32,895 bases of DNA from Hyphomicrobiales bacterium. GTDB taxonomy: Bacteria > Pseudomonadota > Alphaproteobacteria > Rhizobiales > Xanthobacteraceae. The notes under the pieces are model-generated. The model did no database searches, was not told the origin of the DNA, and was given only the letters and a program-made list of their open reading frames with translations. Position numbers and translations under genes: made by a program. The stretch lies in contig JAJPKK010000042.1 in the NCBI GenBank assembly GCA_021323775.1, forward strand, positions 1 to 32,895, written 5' to 3'. Each line of letters opens with the position of its first letter. Positions within the stretch are counted from its first letter, which is position 1. This document shows, in pieces, positions 6,673-14,710 of this stretch.

Positions 6673-7608
6673 ATGACCCCAATGAACATCGGCGTGATCG
6701 GCATTGGCGCCTTCGGGTCGCGGGTCGCATTGCGGCTCTTGTGGTCGGGCTATCACACGCTGCAGATCTACGACATCGCCGACGTCGCCGTGCGCATGTT
6801 CACCAACGACTACGGCGGCATGGCGGCCGGCTCGCCGAAGATGATGGCGCAGAGCTGCAATGTCATCATCGCGGCGTTGCCGTCGGCGGCGGAACTGCGC
6901 GAAGTCTGCTTCGGATGGGAGGGGCTGGCGCAAGGGTTTACGACAGGCGGAATCCTGATTGACCTCGGCAACACCGATCCAGTCGAGACCACGAATATCG
7001 GCAATGAGCTGGCAGCGGCGGGCATCGACCTCGTGGCGGCGCCCGCCTTCGGGACGCCGGGCGAGGCCAAGGAAGGCAAGCTCACGCTCGTGGTCGGCGG
7101 GCCGGAAGCCGCGACCGGGCGCTGCCGTCCGGTGCTTGAGACCATCGCGGCAAAAATTCTTCGCGCCGACGCCGCCCCGGCCGCCCAGGCCGCCAGTGCG
7201 ATTGCGGACTATCTGCGGGCCGCGCGGCTCCTTGCCGCGAGCGAGGCGATCCGTCTCGGCCGGCGCTTCGGTTTTGCGCCGGCGACTGTGCTCGAAATCA
7301 GTCAACAACTCGGCGGCGATCTCGATGCTGTGTTGCAGCGGGAGGTGGTCACGCGCCGGTTTGAAACCGGTGTCCAGCTTGGCCTTGTGCGGCGCAATCT
7401 CGATCTCGCGGCGCGTCTTGCCGGGTCGACCGACACCTGCTCCCCCTTAATCGACGCAACGTTTACGGCCTGGAATGCCGCAGAAAGGAAACTCGGCTAC
7501 GGCGCCGACTACAGCTCCATCATCAGATGGCTGGAGACGCTGCCAAGCCTCAAGCCGGGGCCGGAGTCCGAGCCTGAGACGGCGGGGAGGAGCGCGCCGT
7601 CGGCGTGA
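6673..7608 (+). CDS. NAD(P)-dependent beta-hydroxyacid dehydrogenase-like protein, altered active site
   Basis: This 311-aa member of the 3-hydroxyisobutyrate/6-phosphogluconate dehydrogenase superfamily has an N-terminal Rossmann motif, GVIGIGAFGSR. It also has the family's substrate-loop region (DLVAAPAFGTPGEAKEGKLTLVVGG, split here as PAFGTPGEAKEG then LTLVVGG) and an all-helical C-terminal domain. At the place where the family has its catalytic lysine (usual pattern QAAKLANN) this protein has QAASAIADY, with Ser175 instead of Lys. The enzyme may therefore be inactive in the usual reaction or act on something else. ATG 6673 is chosen; GTG 6661 and ATG 6682 are alternatives. It closes the hydroxylase cluster and may act on its product, which is inference. 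The C-terminal tail is Pro/Glu-rich. Confidence 0.8.
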   Translation: MTPMNIGVIGIGAFGSRVALRLLWSGYHTLQIYDIADVAVRMFTNDYGGMAAGSPKMMAQSCNVIIAALPSAAELREVCFGWEGLAQGFTTGGILIDLGNTDPVETTNIGNELAAAGIDLVAAPAFGTPGEAKEGKLTLVVGGPEAATGRCRPVLETIAAKILRADAAPAAQAASAIADYLRAARLLAASEAIRLGRRFGFAPATVLEISQQLGGDLDAVLQREVVTRRFETGVQLGLVRRNLDLAARLAGSTDTCSPLIDATFTAWNAAERKLGYGADYSSIIRWLETLPSLKPGPESEPETAGRSAPSA

Positions 7609-7793
7609 GTCGGCGCGATCGTGGCTTCGGTGCAACCGAGCCCGGGTTGAGCGGGAGCGGAATCCAGGATCAGCCTATCCACGTGACGCGGCCGGCCCGG
7701 CTTTGCTGGCGCTAAACCCGGGCTGCGGTTCCGGATCGAGCCGCTGACGCTCAGCCCGGGCTGCAACTCTGGTCGAGCTGGGCGAAAATTCGC

Positions 7794-7843
7794 GTAGGGT
7801 GGGCACGCTTCGCTCTGAGCTTGTCGACGAGCGCCCACTCTAC
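7794..7843. repeat. GTAGGGTGGGC repeat copy
   Basis: GTAGGGTGGGC (7794-7804) and GCCCACTCTAC (7833-7843) form an imperfect palindrome whose core, GCACGCTTCGCTCTGAGCTTG followed by TCGACGAG, is the reverse complement of the cores at 21493, 22911 and 30583. The rest of the gap (7609-7793) has three AGCCCGGG/CCCGGGCT blocks (7658, 7717 and 7754 regions) and no gene. Confidence 0.8.
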
Positions 7844-7908
7844 CGCCGCGGCGTTCTTCTGATATTCTGATACGAAGAGCTGATACAACGCCGGGGAGGG
7901 ACCTAGGG

Positions 7909-8700
7909 ATGACTGGAAGGCCGGCCGGCAAAACGAAGTTGGGCCTTGCGCTCGGCCTCTGCGTCGGGATTGCCGGGTCTTCCTTCGCTGCCGACGTCGA
8001 TGCGTTTCTGGCAGGCACAGTCAAATCCTGCATTGCCTGCGATCTATCCGGACGCGACCTCAAGACCCGCGAGTTCAAGCGTATGAAACTTGATCGCGCG
8101 ATCTTCAAGGACGCGGATCTCAGCGAGGCGTCGTTGTTCCGCAGCACGCTGCAGCGTGCCGACCTTTCCGGCGCGAAGCTCGTCGACGCCGATCTCAACC
8201 GGATCGATGCCAAATGGGCGGATTTCCGCGGCGCCGACATGACCGGCGCACTGCTGTTCGAGGCGGACCTTTCGAGCGCCAATCTCGCCGGCGCCAAGCT
8301 GACGAATGCGCGGCTTGGCCAGGCGCGCCTGAACCAGGCGAATCTTGAAGGCGCGGTGCTGGCCGGGACCGATCTGCGCGGCGCGCGGCTTGCAGGGGCC
8401 AGGCTTGCTGGCGCAAACGTCCGCAGCGCCAAGCTCGACGGGCAGAAGCTGCGCGAGATGGATCTGCGCGGCGTCGATTTCACCCTGTCCGATATGGTCG
8501 AAGCTGATCTCTATGGCGCTGATTTGCGCGGCGCGACTTTCGCCGGGGTCGACCTGTTCGGCGCCAACCTGCACGGCGCCGACTTGCGCGGCGCAAGCTT
8601 CGAAGGGGCCAATCTGAAGAATGCGATCTTGACGGATGCGCTTACCGAGGGCGCGAATTTCGACGCCGCCATCATGCCGGATGGAAAGCGCAATGAATGA
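7909..8700 (+). CDS. Exported pentapeptide-repeat protein
   Basis: The 263-aa protein has a cleavable Sec signal (basic start, hydrophobic LGLALGLCVGIAGSS, cleavage near SFA-AD at about residue 27). About 40 tandem pentapeptide repeats of the A(D/N)LxG kind follow, from about residue 44 to 255, for example ADLSGAKLVDADL and ANLEGAVLAGTDL. Such repeats fold into a right-handed quadrilateral beta-helix. A short Cys-containing segment, SCIACDLSG (about 39-47), precedes the repeats. No catalytic domain is attached, so the role is unknown, probably a periplasmic structural or binding protein. It stands alone between two repeat-filled gaps. The signal peptide argues against a Qnr-like role protecting cytoplasmic gyrase. 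Confidence 0.85.
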   Translation: MTGRPAGKTKLGLALGLCVGIAGSSFAADVDAFLAGTVKSCIACDLSGRDLKTREFKRMKLDRAIFKDADLSEASLFRSTLQRADLSGAKLVDADLNRIDAKWADFRGADMTGALLFEADLSSANLAGAKLTNARLGQARLNQANLEGAVLAGTDLRGARLAGARLAGANVRSAKLDGQKLREMDLRGVDFTLSDMVEADLYGADLRGATFAGVDLFGANLHGADLRGASFEGANLKNAILTDALTEGANFDAAIMPDGKRNE

Positions 8701-8772
8701 GACTTCGCCTTTGTTGGCCACTCCCTCTCTCGCCTGCTAACAACAAACACGCGGCGGCTTCCCTTCTCGCTG

Positions 8773-8870
8773 CTCCCGCTTGCGGGGGAGGGGCGGGGAG
8801 AGGAAAGTCCACGCCGCCGGGACGTGCCCTCAGGAGCCCCTCCCTAACCCCCCTTGCAAGCGGGGGGGAT
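8773..8870. repeat. Two CTCCCGCTTGCGGGGGAG-type palindromes
   Basis: CTCCCGCTTGCGGGGGAG (8773-8790) and the opposite-facing CCCCCCTTGCAAGCGGGGGG (about 8849-8868) belong to the same palindrome type as the block at 4681. The remainder of the 302-base gap before rpe (8701-9002) shows no gene. GCGGAG at 8991-8996 is the likely rpe RBS. Confidence 0.65.
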
Positions 8871-9002
8871 CACCACCCGGCGTCACTTGAGTTGCGTTCA
8901 GGCAAACCCCAAGTCATCGACACGCGTTCGAGCGACATGGCTTCGGCTGACGCCGTTTGATAGGCGTGCGCCAATCCAATCGATGCCGTTGCGGAGACAC
9001 CG

Positions 9003-9686
9003 ATGCACAGAGCGCTTATCGTCGCCCCGTCGATCCTCGCCGCCGATTTCGCCAAGTTTGGCGAAGAGGTGCGCGCCGTCGACAAGGCCGGCGCCGATTG
9101 GATCCATGTCGACGTCATGGATGGGCATTTCGTCCCGAACATCACCGTGGGGCCTGATCTGGTCAGGGCGCTGCGGCCGCACACCAATAAGCCGCTCGAC
9201 GTGCATCTCATGATCTCACCCTGCGATCCTTATCTCGAAGCCTTCGCCAAGGCGGGCGCCGACCACATCACCGTGCATGTGGAGGCTGGGCCTCATATCC
9301 ATCGTTCGCTGCAGGCGATTCGCGCCCTGGGTAAGAAAGCGGGCGTGTCGCTTAATCCGGGCACTCCGGCAACGAGCGTCGAATACGTGATCGAACTCGT
9401 CGATCTCATCCTGGTCATGTCCGTCAATCCGGGGTTCGGCGGCCAGAGATTTATCCCGGCGGCAATCGACAAAATTTCTCGCCTGCGCGCCATGGCGGCA
9501 GGCAGGCCGATCGACATCGAGGTCGATGGCGGCATCACGCCTGAGACTGCGCCCGCCGTGGCGCAGGCCGGCGCCAATGTGCTGGTGGCAGGCTCCGCGG
9601 CTTTCGCGGGCGGACCGAGCGCCTATCGGGCCAATATCGCGGCGATACGCCACGCAGCGGCGCTGGCGAGAGGGGAGGCGGCGTAG
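9003..9686 (+). CDS. rpe: Ribulose-phosphate 3-epimerase
   Basis: The 227-aa TIM-barrel enzyme interconverts ribulose 5-phosphate and xylulose 5-phosphate in the pentose phosphate pathway and Calvin cycle, in the cytoplasm. Visible are the N-terminal APSILAADF (substrate Ser10) and [12 protein letters not shown], with metal ligands H35 and D37. DVHLMI carries H68, [10 protein letters not shown] is the phosphate-side loop, and EVDGGI carries the catalytic D175. Length is normal for bacterial Rpe. A GGAG (8993-8996) precedes the ATG. The stop lies 12 bases from the 3' end of the opposite-strand SDR gene, so the two are convergent. Confidence 0.96.
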   Translation: MHRALIVAPSILAADFAKFGEEVRAVDKAGADWIHVDVMDGHFVPNITVGPDLVRALRPHTNKPLDVHLMISPCDPYLEAFAKAGADHITVHVEAGPHIHRSLQAIRALGKKAGVSLNPGTPATSVEYVIELVDLILVMSVNPGFGGQRFIPAAIDKISRLRAMAAGRPIDIEVDGGITPETAPAVAQAGANVLVAGSAAFAGGPSAYRANIAAIRHAAALARGEAA

Positions 9687-9698
9687 GGGGACAGCACT

Positions 9699-10556
9699 TC
9701 AATCTTTGAACCCAGCGATCCTTTCGCTCTCCTCCCACAGCCGCCGCGCCGCGATGTCGTCGCGGGCGGCAGGGCTCGGCTCGGCTTGCCGGCCGCCGGG
9801 TACGAAATAGCCGCCGGTGATGGAGGCGACATCAGGCGAACTGGCAAGGTGCACGATGGTCTCAGCGCCGGGCTCAGGCGGGCCGGCCAGCAGCATGAAG
9901 GAGCGGACCACGAATGCAAAAATGCCTCCGCGGCGCTGGCCGAGACCAGTCGCCACGAAGCCCGGATGAAGGCAGTTTGCCGTCACGCCGGCGCCGGCAA
10001 GGCGGCGCGCGAGTTCGCGGGTGAAGAGAATGTTGGCGAGCTTGGAGCGGCCATAGGCCTTCATCAGGCTGTAGCCCCTGGCGAGCTGCAGGTCGACGAA
10101 ATCGAGCGCGTGGCCCATATGGGCCCTCGACGCCGTGTTGACAACGCGGGCCGGAGCGGACGCCGCCAGGCGGTCGCGAAGCTCGTGGGTCAGCACGAAA
10201 TACGCCATGTGATTGGTGGCGAACGTGCATTCGAGCCCGTCGGCCGTCACCCGCCGGGTGGGAAACACGTTGCCGGCATTGTTGATCAGCACGCCGATGC
10301 GCGGCTCGGCGGCGGCAATCTCCTGGCCGACGCGTTTCATTTCGGCGAGGATCGAGAGATCGGCGATATGGGCGCTGTGCGCGATGTTTGGGCCGGCTTT
10401 CCGCAGATCCGCGAGGGTTAAGTCGGCGCGCCCACGGTCCCGCGCTACGAGGACGATGCGCGCCCCGAGCGTTGCGAGCCGGGTCGCAGCAATCTGGCCG
10501 ATACCGGATGTAGCGCCGGTGATGACGACGACCTTGCCGTGAATGGGAGCCTCCAT
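9699..10556 (-). CDS. Short-chain dehydrogenase/reductase, retinol-dehydrogenase-like
   Basis: The 285-aa classical SDR has the nucleotide-binding motif TGATSGIG (13-20), NNAG (92-95), catalytic Ser at about 143 and the active-site pair Y168-GRS-K172. The C-terminal extension and the NxxAYFVLTHEL helix are like the retinol dehydrogenase/WWOX-like group of bacterial SDRs that act on hydrophobic alcohols or carbonyls. All catalytic residues are present. The substrate is unknown. It is divergent from purB, sharing a 102-base upstream region, and convergent with rpe. The RBS is weak. Confidence 0.9.
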   Translation of the reverse strand: MEAPIHGKVVVITGATSGIGQIAATRLATLGARIVLVARDRGRADLTLADLRKAGPNIAHSAHIADLSILAEMKRVGQEIAAAEPRIGVLINNAGNVFPTRRVTADGLECTFATNHMAYFVLTHELRDRLAASAPARVVNTASRAHMGHALDFVDLQLARGYSLMKAYGRSKLANILFTRELARRLAGAGVTANCLHPGFVATGLGQRRGGIFAFVVRSFMLLAGPPEPGAETIVHLASSPDVASITGGYFVPGGRQAEPSPAARDDIAARRLWEESERIAGFKD

Positions 10557-10658
10557 GGTTCGCAGCCAATTCGCATGCCGGCAGTTTCTATACCAATTGT
10601 GTGTCAGTTGCAGGTTTGACTGATTGCCCCGAGTTCAACGGTCTGGTAGAGCCCGCCC

Positions 10659-11960
10659 ATGATCCCCCGTTATACCCGCCCCGAAATGGCCGCGGTCTGG
10701 GAACCGCAGACGCGCTATCGCATCTGGTTCGAAATAGAAGCCCACGCGGCCGATGCGCTCGCGGAGCTGGGCGTCGTACCGAAGGAGGCCGCCAGGGCGA
10801 TCTGGGCCAAGGGCAAGGACGCGACCTTCGATATCGCCCGCATCGAGGAGATCGAGCGTGAGGTCAAGCATGACGTCATCGCGTTCCTCACGCATCTTGC
10901 CGAAATCATCGGCCCGGAGGCGCGCTTCATCCACCAGGGCATGACGTCGTCCGACGTGCTCGACACCTGCTTCAACGTGCAGCTCGTGCGCGCCGCCGAC
11001 CTGCTCCTCGCCGATATCGATAAAGTGCTGGCGGCGCTCAAGCGGCGCGCTTTCGAGCACAAGATGACGCCTGTCGTCGGGCGTTCCCACGGCGTACACG
11101 CGGAGCCGACCACATTCGGGCTCAAGCTCGCCTATGCGTATGCGGAATTTGCGCGCGGCCGCGAGCGACTCCTTGCTGCGCGCCGCGAGGTCGCAACCTG
11201 CGCGATCTCGGGCGCCGTCGGCACGTTCGCGCAGATCGGCCCGGCCGTCGAGGCGCATGTTGCCAAGGCCATGGGGCTTGCGGTCGAGCCGATCTCGACG
11301 CAGGTGATCCCGCGCGACCGCCACGCCATGTATTTCGCGACGCTCGCCGTGATCGCCGCCTCGATGGAGCGGCTTGCAACCGAAGTCCGTCATCTGCAGC
11401 GCACCGAAGTGCTGGAGGCGGAGGAATATTTCTCGCCCGGGCAGAAGGGCTCCTCGGCGATGCCGCACAAGCGAAACCCGGTGCTGTCAGAAAATCTCAC
11501 CGGTCTTGCGCGCATGGTGCGGGCCTATGTGACGCCGGCGCTGGAGAACGTCGTGCTGTGGCACGAGCGCGATATTTCGCACTCCTCGGTCGAGCGCATG
11601 ATCGGCCCCGACGCCACCGCGACGCTCGACTTCGCGCTCAACCGGCTCGCGACGCTGATCGATCGCCTCCTGGTATACCCTGAGAATATGCGCCGGAACC
11701 TCGACCGTCTCGGCGGCCTCGTGCATTCCCAGCGCGTGCTGCTCGCCCTCACACAAAAAGGTGCGCCCCGCGAGGACGCCTACCGCGTGGTCCAGCGCAA
11801 CGCCATGAAGGTTTGGGAGGAGGGCGGGGATTTCCAGCGTCTGCTGGCGGCTGATCCGGATGTGCGGAAATACTTGTCGGAAGCCGAAATCGCCGAGAAT
11901 TTCGACCTCGGATATCATCTCAAGGAGGTCGATACAATCTTTGCGCGGGTGTTCGGCTGA
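10659..11960 (+). CDS. purB: Adenylosuccinate lyase
   Basis: The 433-aa fumarase/aspartase-superfamily enzyme catalyses two steps of purine synthesis: SAICAR to AICAR plus fumarate, and adenylosuccinate to AMP plus fumarate. It starts MIPRYTRPEMAAVWEP, typical of the alphaproteobacterial PurB. It has the TSSDVLDT substrate loop, GRSHGVHAEP with the general acid His, and the superfamily signature SSAMPHKRNP from Ser265. Length matches the family. It stands alone on the plus strand, with a divergent SDR upstream. Housekeeping gene with no oddities seen. Confidence 0.96.
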   Translation: MIPRYTRPEMAAVWEPQTRYRIWFEIEAHAADALAELGVVPKEAARAIWAKGKDATFDIARIEEIEREVKHDVIAFLTHLAEIIGPEARFIHQGMTSSDVLDTCFNVQLVRAADLLLADIDKVLAALKRRAFEHKMTPVVGRSHGVHAEPTTFGLKLAYAYAEFARGRERLLAARREVATCAISGAVGTFAQIGPAVEAHVAKAMGLAVEPISTQVIPRDRHAMYFATLAVIAASMERLATEVRHLQRTEVLEAEEYFSPGQKGSSAMPHKRNPVLSENLTGLARMVRAYVTPALENVVLWHERDISHSSVERMIGPDATATLDFALNRLATLIDRLLVYPENMRRNLDRLGGLVHSQRVLLALTQKGAPREDAYRVVQRNAMKVWEEGGDFQRLLAADPDVRKYLSEAEIAENFDLGYHLKEVDTIFARVFG

Positions 11961-12147
11961 AAGGCGTTGCGGCTCGAGCCCTCCAGAGTAGGGCGGGCGT
12001 GTGGCCGGATAGCGGCATCCGCGAACGCGGCTGTTTCGCTCAATCCGGGCTGCATCGTTACGCCCAAGCTCCGCCAGCGGCGTATAAACGGCTTCGGTCG
12101 GGCGCGCCGCCCCTGGCGGGGGGCCTGTTGCCGCGTTGCGCGCTCAG

Positions 12148-12576
12148 TCAGCGCTGCGTAGACGGCGCGGTCGATGGCGGCTGGGCGGGAAGCACGAACA
12201 GATCCTTGTCTTCGCCTGCCGGAGCAAGGCGCGTCGACGAACCGGCGGGGGCCGGCTTGCGCGTGAGCCGAGCGCGGCCTCGTTGGCCGTTTTCAGCCCT
12301 TGCCGCGGACGGGCTTCCAACGGCTGCGCCGGTTCTGAGATCGGCCGCGCTCACAAAGCCCGCAATCCCGTTGAACTCTACCTGGCACCACCCGCCCGTG
12401 CAGTCCGTCGTCTCCAATCTGGCACCGCGCGGCACATGACCGATCACGCCAAAAGTCGGGCCCGGTCCGGCGTGCAGGGCAGCGTCGCTCCTCGCGGTGA
12501 CCGGAGCCGCGGCTGCAACCCCTGTTGCGATTGCCAACAGGCTCGCGCTAAGCGTGATGGATTTCCCTATCGCCAT
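12148..12576 (-). CDS. Exported bacterial SH3-domain protein
   Basis: This 142-aa protein has a Sec signal peptide (cleavage near AAA-AP at about residue 24) followed by one bacterial SH3 (SH3b, SH3_3-like) domain at about 26-82. The pattern is alternation around SDAALHAGPGPTFGVIG, a GA turn, TDCTGGWCQVEF and GFVSAADL. The two cysteines flanking GGW may form a disulphide. The C-terminal 60 residues are Ala/Pro/Arg-rich and look disordered. Such proteins usually bind cell-wall material in the periplasm. GGGAGAGAAAG just before the ATG is a good RBS. It faces the same way as the DUF3551 gene 144 bases upstream. Confidence 0.8.
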   Translation of the reverse strand: MAIGKSITLSASLLAIATGVAAAAPVTARSDAALHAGPGPTFGVIGHVPRGARLETTDCTGGWCQVEFNGIAGFVSAADLRTGAAVGSPSAARAENGQRGRARLTRKPAPAGSSTRLAPAGEDKDLFVLPAQPPSTAPSTQR

Positions 12577-12720
12577 CTTTCTCTCCCTACGCGGTTATTG
12601 CACCAACCGTTGTTCGTTCGGCCCGCTCTGGTCAAACGGTCGTTAAGGAAAGCCTCCGGCCGGCTGGCCGGGTCAGCCGGCCGGGGCTTGGGATCTTACG
12701 AAGTGCAGACTTATTTCGTG

Positions 12721-12987
12721 TCAGAGATGGGGCGCCTTGCGTGTGCGGTGGCTCGGCCTGACCGAGGCTCTTGTCGGGTTGTAGTAGGGGTTTTGGATGC
12801 ACTGGCCGCCAAACCCCCGATTCCTCCCATCCATCGCGCATTGCTCGCGGCTCGAAAAGACGCAATCGATGCCTCGCGTGTCTCCGATGATGCACCAAGG
12901 ATAGTTTACGTAAGCCTGCGCCTTCCCGGCAAACGCCGCCAGCGCCGCACACGACGCCAATCCGGCGACGATTATTGACTTCCTCAT
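12721..12987 (-). CDS. DUF3551-family small exported protein
   Basis: The 88-aa protein has a signal peptide (MRKSIIVAGLASCAALAAF, cleavage after KAQA, about residue 25). It carries the DUF3551 pattern: YPWC near the new N-terminus, then C-x(n)-EQC and GGxC-x(1-2)-NPYY, with four conserved cysteines in the mature part. The family is widespread and multicopy in Bradyrhizobium and relatives and has no known function. AGGAG lies seven bases upstream of the ATG. The last 15 residues (TRASVRPSHRTRK...) are basic and outside the family core. Confidence 0.85.
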   Translation of the reverse strand: MRKSIIVAGLASCAALAAFAGKAQAYVNYPWCIIGDTRGIDCVFSSREQCAMDGRNRGFGGQCIQNPYYNPTRASVRPSHRTRKAPHL

Positions 12988-13044
12988 GTTCGTCTCCTCG
13001 CGTTTGGGGCAGCGCCTTTAGAGCCGTTGGCCCCCCGGACTTCC

Positions 13045-13076
13045 AAGCCGGCCGACCGGGGCAAGCCGGCCGACCG
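13045..13076. repeat. 14-bp tandem direct repeat
   Basis: AAGCCGGCCGACCG occurs at 13045-13058 and again at 13063-13076, a period of 18 bases, in the non-coding stretch upstream of parD. It is too far (about 180 bases) from the parD start to be called its operator with confidence. Confidence 0.55.
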
Positions 13077-13258
13077 CGGCTCTCATAGCGTGCACCCTTA
13101 GGTTGATGTGGGCCTCGCGACGCGGGACGAGCAGCGGCGCGTTGCCGCTGCGGCGAGTTGTCGTGGGTTTCTAGCAGACCGACTGCGGTGAGGGAACTTT
13201 TAGCAGGTAGGATTAAATCGTGCCGCGTGCTAGTTATCCAGAGAAGGAGCAGCTGCGC

Positions 13259-13546
13259 ATGCGAAACACCCAGTCTCTCAGCATCACCCTGCCGCATGAC
13301 ATGGCGCAAATGATCAAGGAAAAGGTTGCCTCCGGCGCCTATGCGAGCGAAAGCGAGGTCATTCGGGACGGATTACGCGCCCTCCGGGCGCGTGACGCCG
13401 CAGTCGAACATTGGCTTCGTGATGCGGTCGTACCTGTGTTTGATCGTGCGATGAAAGGAGAAGAGAAACTTCTTGACGCGGCGAAGGTGTTTTCCGGGCT
13501 GGAATCGCGGGATCGAGCGCGAAAATCAAAAAAAGCGGCGCGATAG
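13259..13546 (+). CDS. parD: ParD-type antitoxin (ribbon-helix-helix)
   Basis: The 95-aa protein has an N-terminal ribbon-helix-helix DNA-binding region (SLSITLPHDMAQMIKEKVASG then YASESEVIRDGLRAL, about residues 5-43). The charged C-terminal tail would wrap the toxin. It is the type II antitoxin of the following ParE, which it neutralises while repressing their common promoter; this is family knowledge. I chose ATG 13259 because GAAGGAGC (13242-13249) sits at good distance; a GTG at 13220 would add 13 residues. The parE frame begins three bases after this stop. Confidence 0.88.
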   Translation: MRNTQSLSITLPHDMAQMIKEKVASGAYASESEVIRDGLRALRARDAAVEHWLRDAVVPVFDRAMKGEEKLLDAAKVFSGLESRDRARKSKKAAR

Positions 13547-13549
13547 CCG

Positions 13550-13855
13550 TTGGCGCGCGTTGTCTTTGCCGAGAGCGCAAGAGCCGATCTCGACGATATT
13601 TTCGCCTGGATCGCTGATCATGCCGGTATCGAAGTCGCGCTCGCTTATGCCGCCCGAATTGAACAGTTCTGTCGCAAGATGACCTCCCTCCCGCAACGCG
13701 GCGCAAAGCGCGATGACCTGAGGCCGGGCCTGCGAACCGCAGGTTTTGAGAGGCGCGCAACCATCGCTTTCACGGTGAAAGACGAGGACGTCATCATCCT
13801 GCGAATCCTCTACGCTGGCCGCAGTCTCGATCTTGCCTCCGATGAATCCTTCTGA
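13550..13855 (+). CDS. parE: ParE/RelE-superfamily toxin
   Basis: This 101-aa protein of the ParE family has ESARADLDDIFAWIADH at the N-terminal helix hairpin, and RTAGFERRATIAF then VIILRILYAGRS in the beta sheet. ParE toxins poison DNA gyrase; that activity is inferred from family. It begins at a TTG three bases after parD, the only plausible start, which fits low, coupled toxin translation. The stop lies nine bases before the murI ATG, so a transcript through parDE could run into murI. Confidence 0.85.
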   Translation: MARVVFAESARADLDDIFAWIADHAGIEVALAYAARIEQFCRKMTSLPQRGAKRDDLRPGLRTAGFERRATIAFTVKDEDVIILRILYAGRSLDLASDESF

Positions 13856-13864
13856 CGGCAGCGC

Positions 13865-14710
13865 ATGAACCTTAGGCCCGTCATCCTGGTCTTCGACTCC
13901 GGCGTCGGAGGCCTCACGGTTTTTCGCGAGATCGTGAAAGCGCGCCCGGACGCGTCCTATGTGTATGTTGCCGACGACGCCTTCTTTCCCTATGCGCGGC
14001 GCAGCGAGGAAGAACTGGTCGGCCGCGTTGTCCCATTGATGGAGGAATTGATTGCGACGCACATGCCCGATCTCGCGGTGATCGCTTGCAACACCGCCTC
14101 CACTCTTGTGCTGCCGCATCTGCGGGCGCGGTTTGCGCTGCCTTTTATCGGCACGGTCCCGGCGATCAAGCCGGCCTGCATCGCGTCACGGTCGCGTTTG
14201 GTGTCGGTGCTGGGCACAGAAGCGACGGTGCGGCGCGAATACACCCGCGGGCTGATCCGCGATTTCGGCCAAGGTTGCGACGTGACGCTGGTAGGCGCGG
14301 CGCATCTCGCAGGACTCGCTGAGAGAGCGCTGCGCGATGATGCGATCGACGACGACGCCGTAGCACGGGAGATCGCGCCTTGCTTCGTAGCAAGCGGCGG
14401 CCGCCGTACCGATACGATCGTGCTCGCCTGTACGCACTATCCGCTGCTCCTCGATCGGCTGGTGCGGCTCGCGCCGTGGCCGGTCGATTGGGTTGATCCG
14501 GCGCCCGCAATTGCTCGGCGGATGACGGACCTCATCGGACCGCCAACGGCCGGCGCGCCCAACGGAAAAGCGTGCGCCGTCTTCACCTCTCCCCTGGGGC
14601 CGCCGCCAGCGCTCGCAGCGGCGCTGGCGCGATTTGGCATCGGCGAGGCTGCGGCCGCACAGGGCGCCGCCGCGTGCCCCTGCCGACCAGGTGGCTCGGC
14701 CACTGCTTGA
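13865..14710 (+). CDS. murI: Glutamate racemase
   Basis: The 281-aa cofactor-independent racemase makes D-glutamate for peptidoglycan. The Asp/Glu racemase motifs are complete: FDSGVGGLTVF with D11, the first catalytic cysteine C75 in ACNTAST, and the second, C189, in ACTHYP. The usual PYG motif reads PYARRS here. The gene follows parE by nine bases with no visible terminator between. The C-terminal 40 residues are Ala/Gly/Pro-rich and longer than needed for the fold. An essential cell-wall gene sitting directly after a toxin-antitoxin pair is unusual. Confidence 0.94.
   Translation: MNLRPVILVFDSGVGGLTVFREIVKARPDASYVYVADDAFFPYARRSEEELVGRVVPLMEELIATHMPDLAVIACNTASTLVLPHLRARFALPFIGTVPAIKPACIASRSRLVSVLGTEATVRREYTRGLIRDFGQGCDVTLVGAAHLAGLAERALRDDAIDDDAVAREIAPCFVASGGRRTDTIVLACTHYPLLLDRLVRLAPWPVDWVDPAPAIARRMTDLIGPPTAGAPNGKACAVFTSPLGPPPALAAALARFGIGEAAAAQGAAACPCRPGGSATA

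Noticed and set aside
7509-8483. 324-codon minus-strand frame opposite the pentapeptide-repeat gene
   Set aside because: The repetitive SAPA/RSAS composition is simply the antisense of the pentapeptide repeats.
8773-8790. CRISPR-like repeats among the CTCCCGC palindromes
   Set aside because: There is no regular spacing or series of unique spacers; these are scattered palindromic elements.
12136-12978. 280-codon plus frame across two small minus-strand genes
   Set aside because: The minus strand has a signal-peptide SH3 protein and a DUF3551 protein with good RBSs, which explain the region.
12632-13309. 225-codon minus-strand frame before parD
   Set aside because: It overlaps the DUF3551 gene in another frame and its start lies inside parD; no domain.
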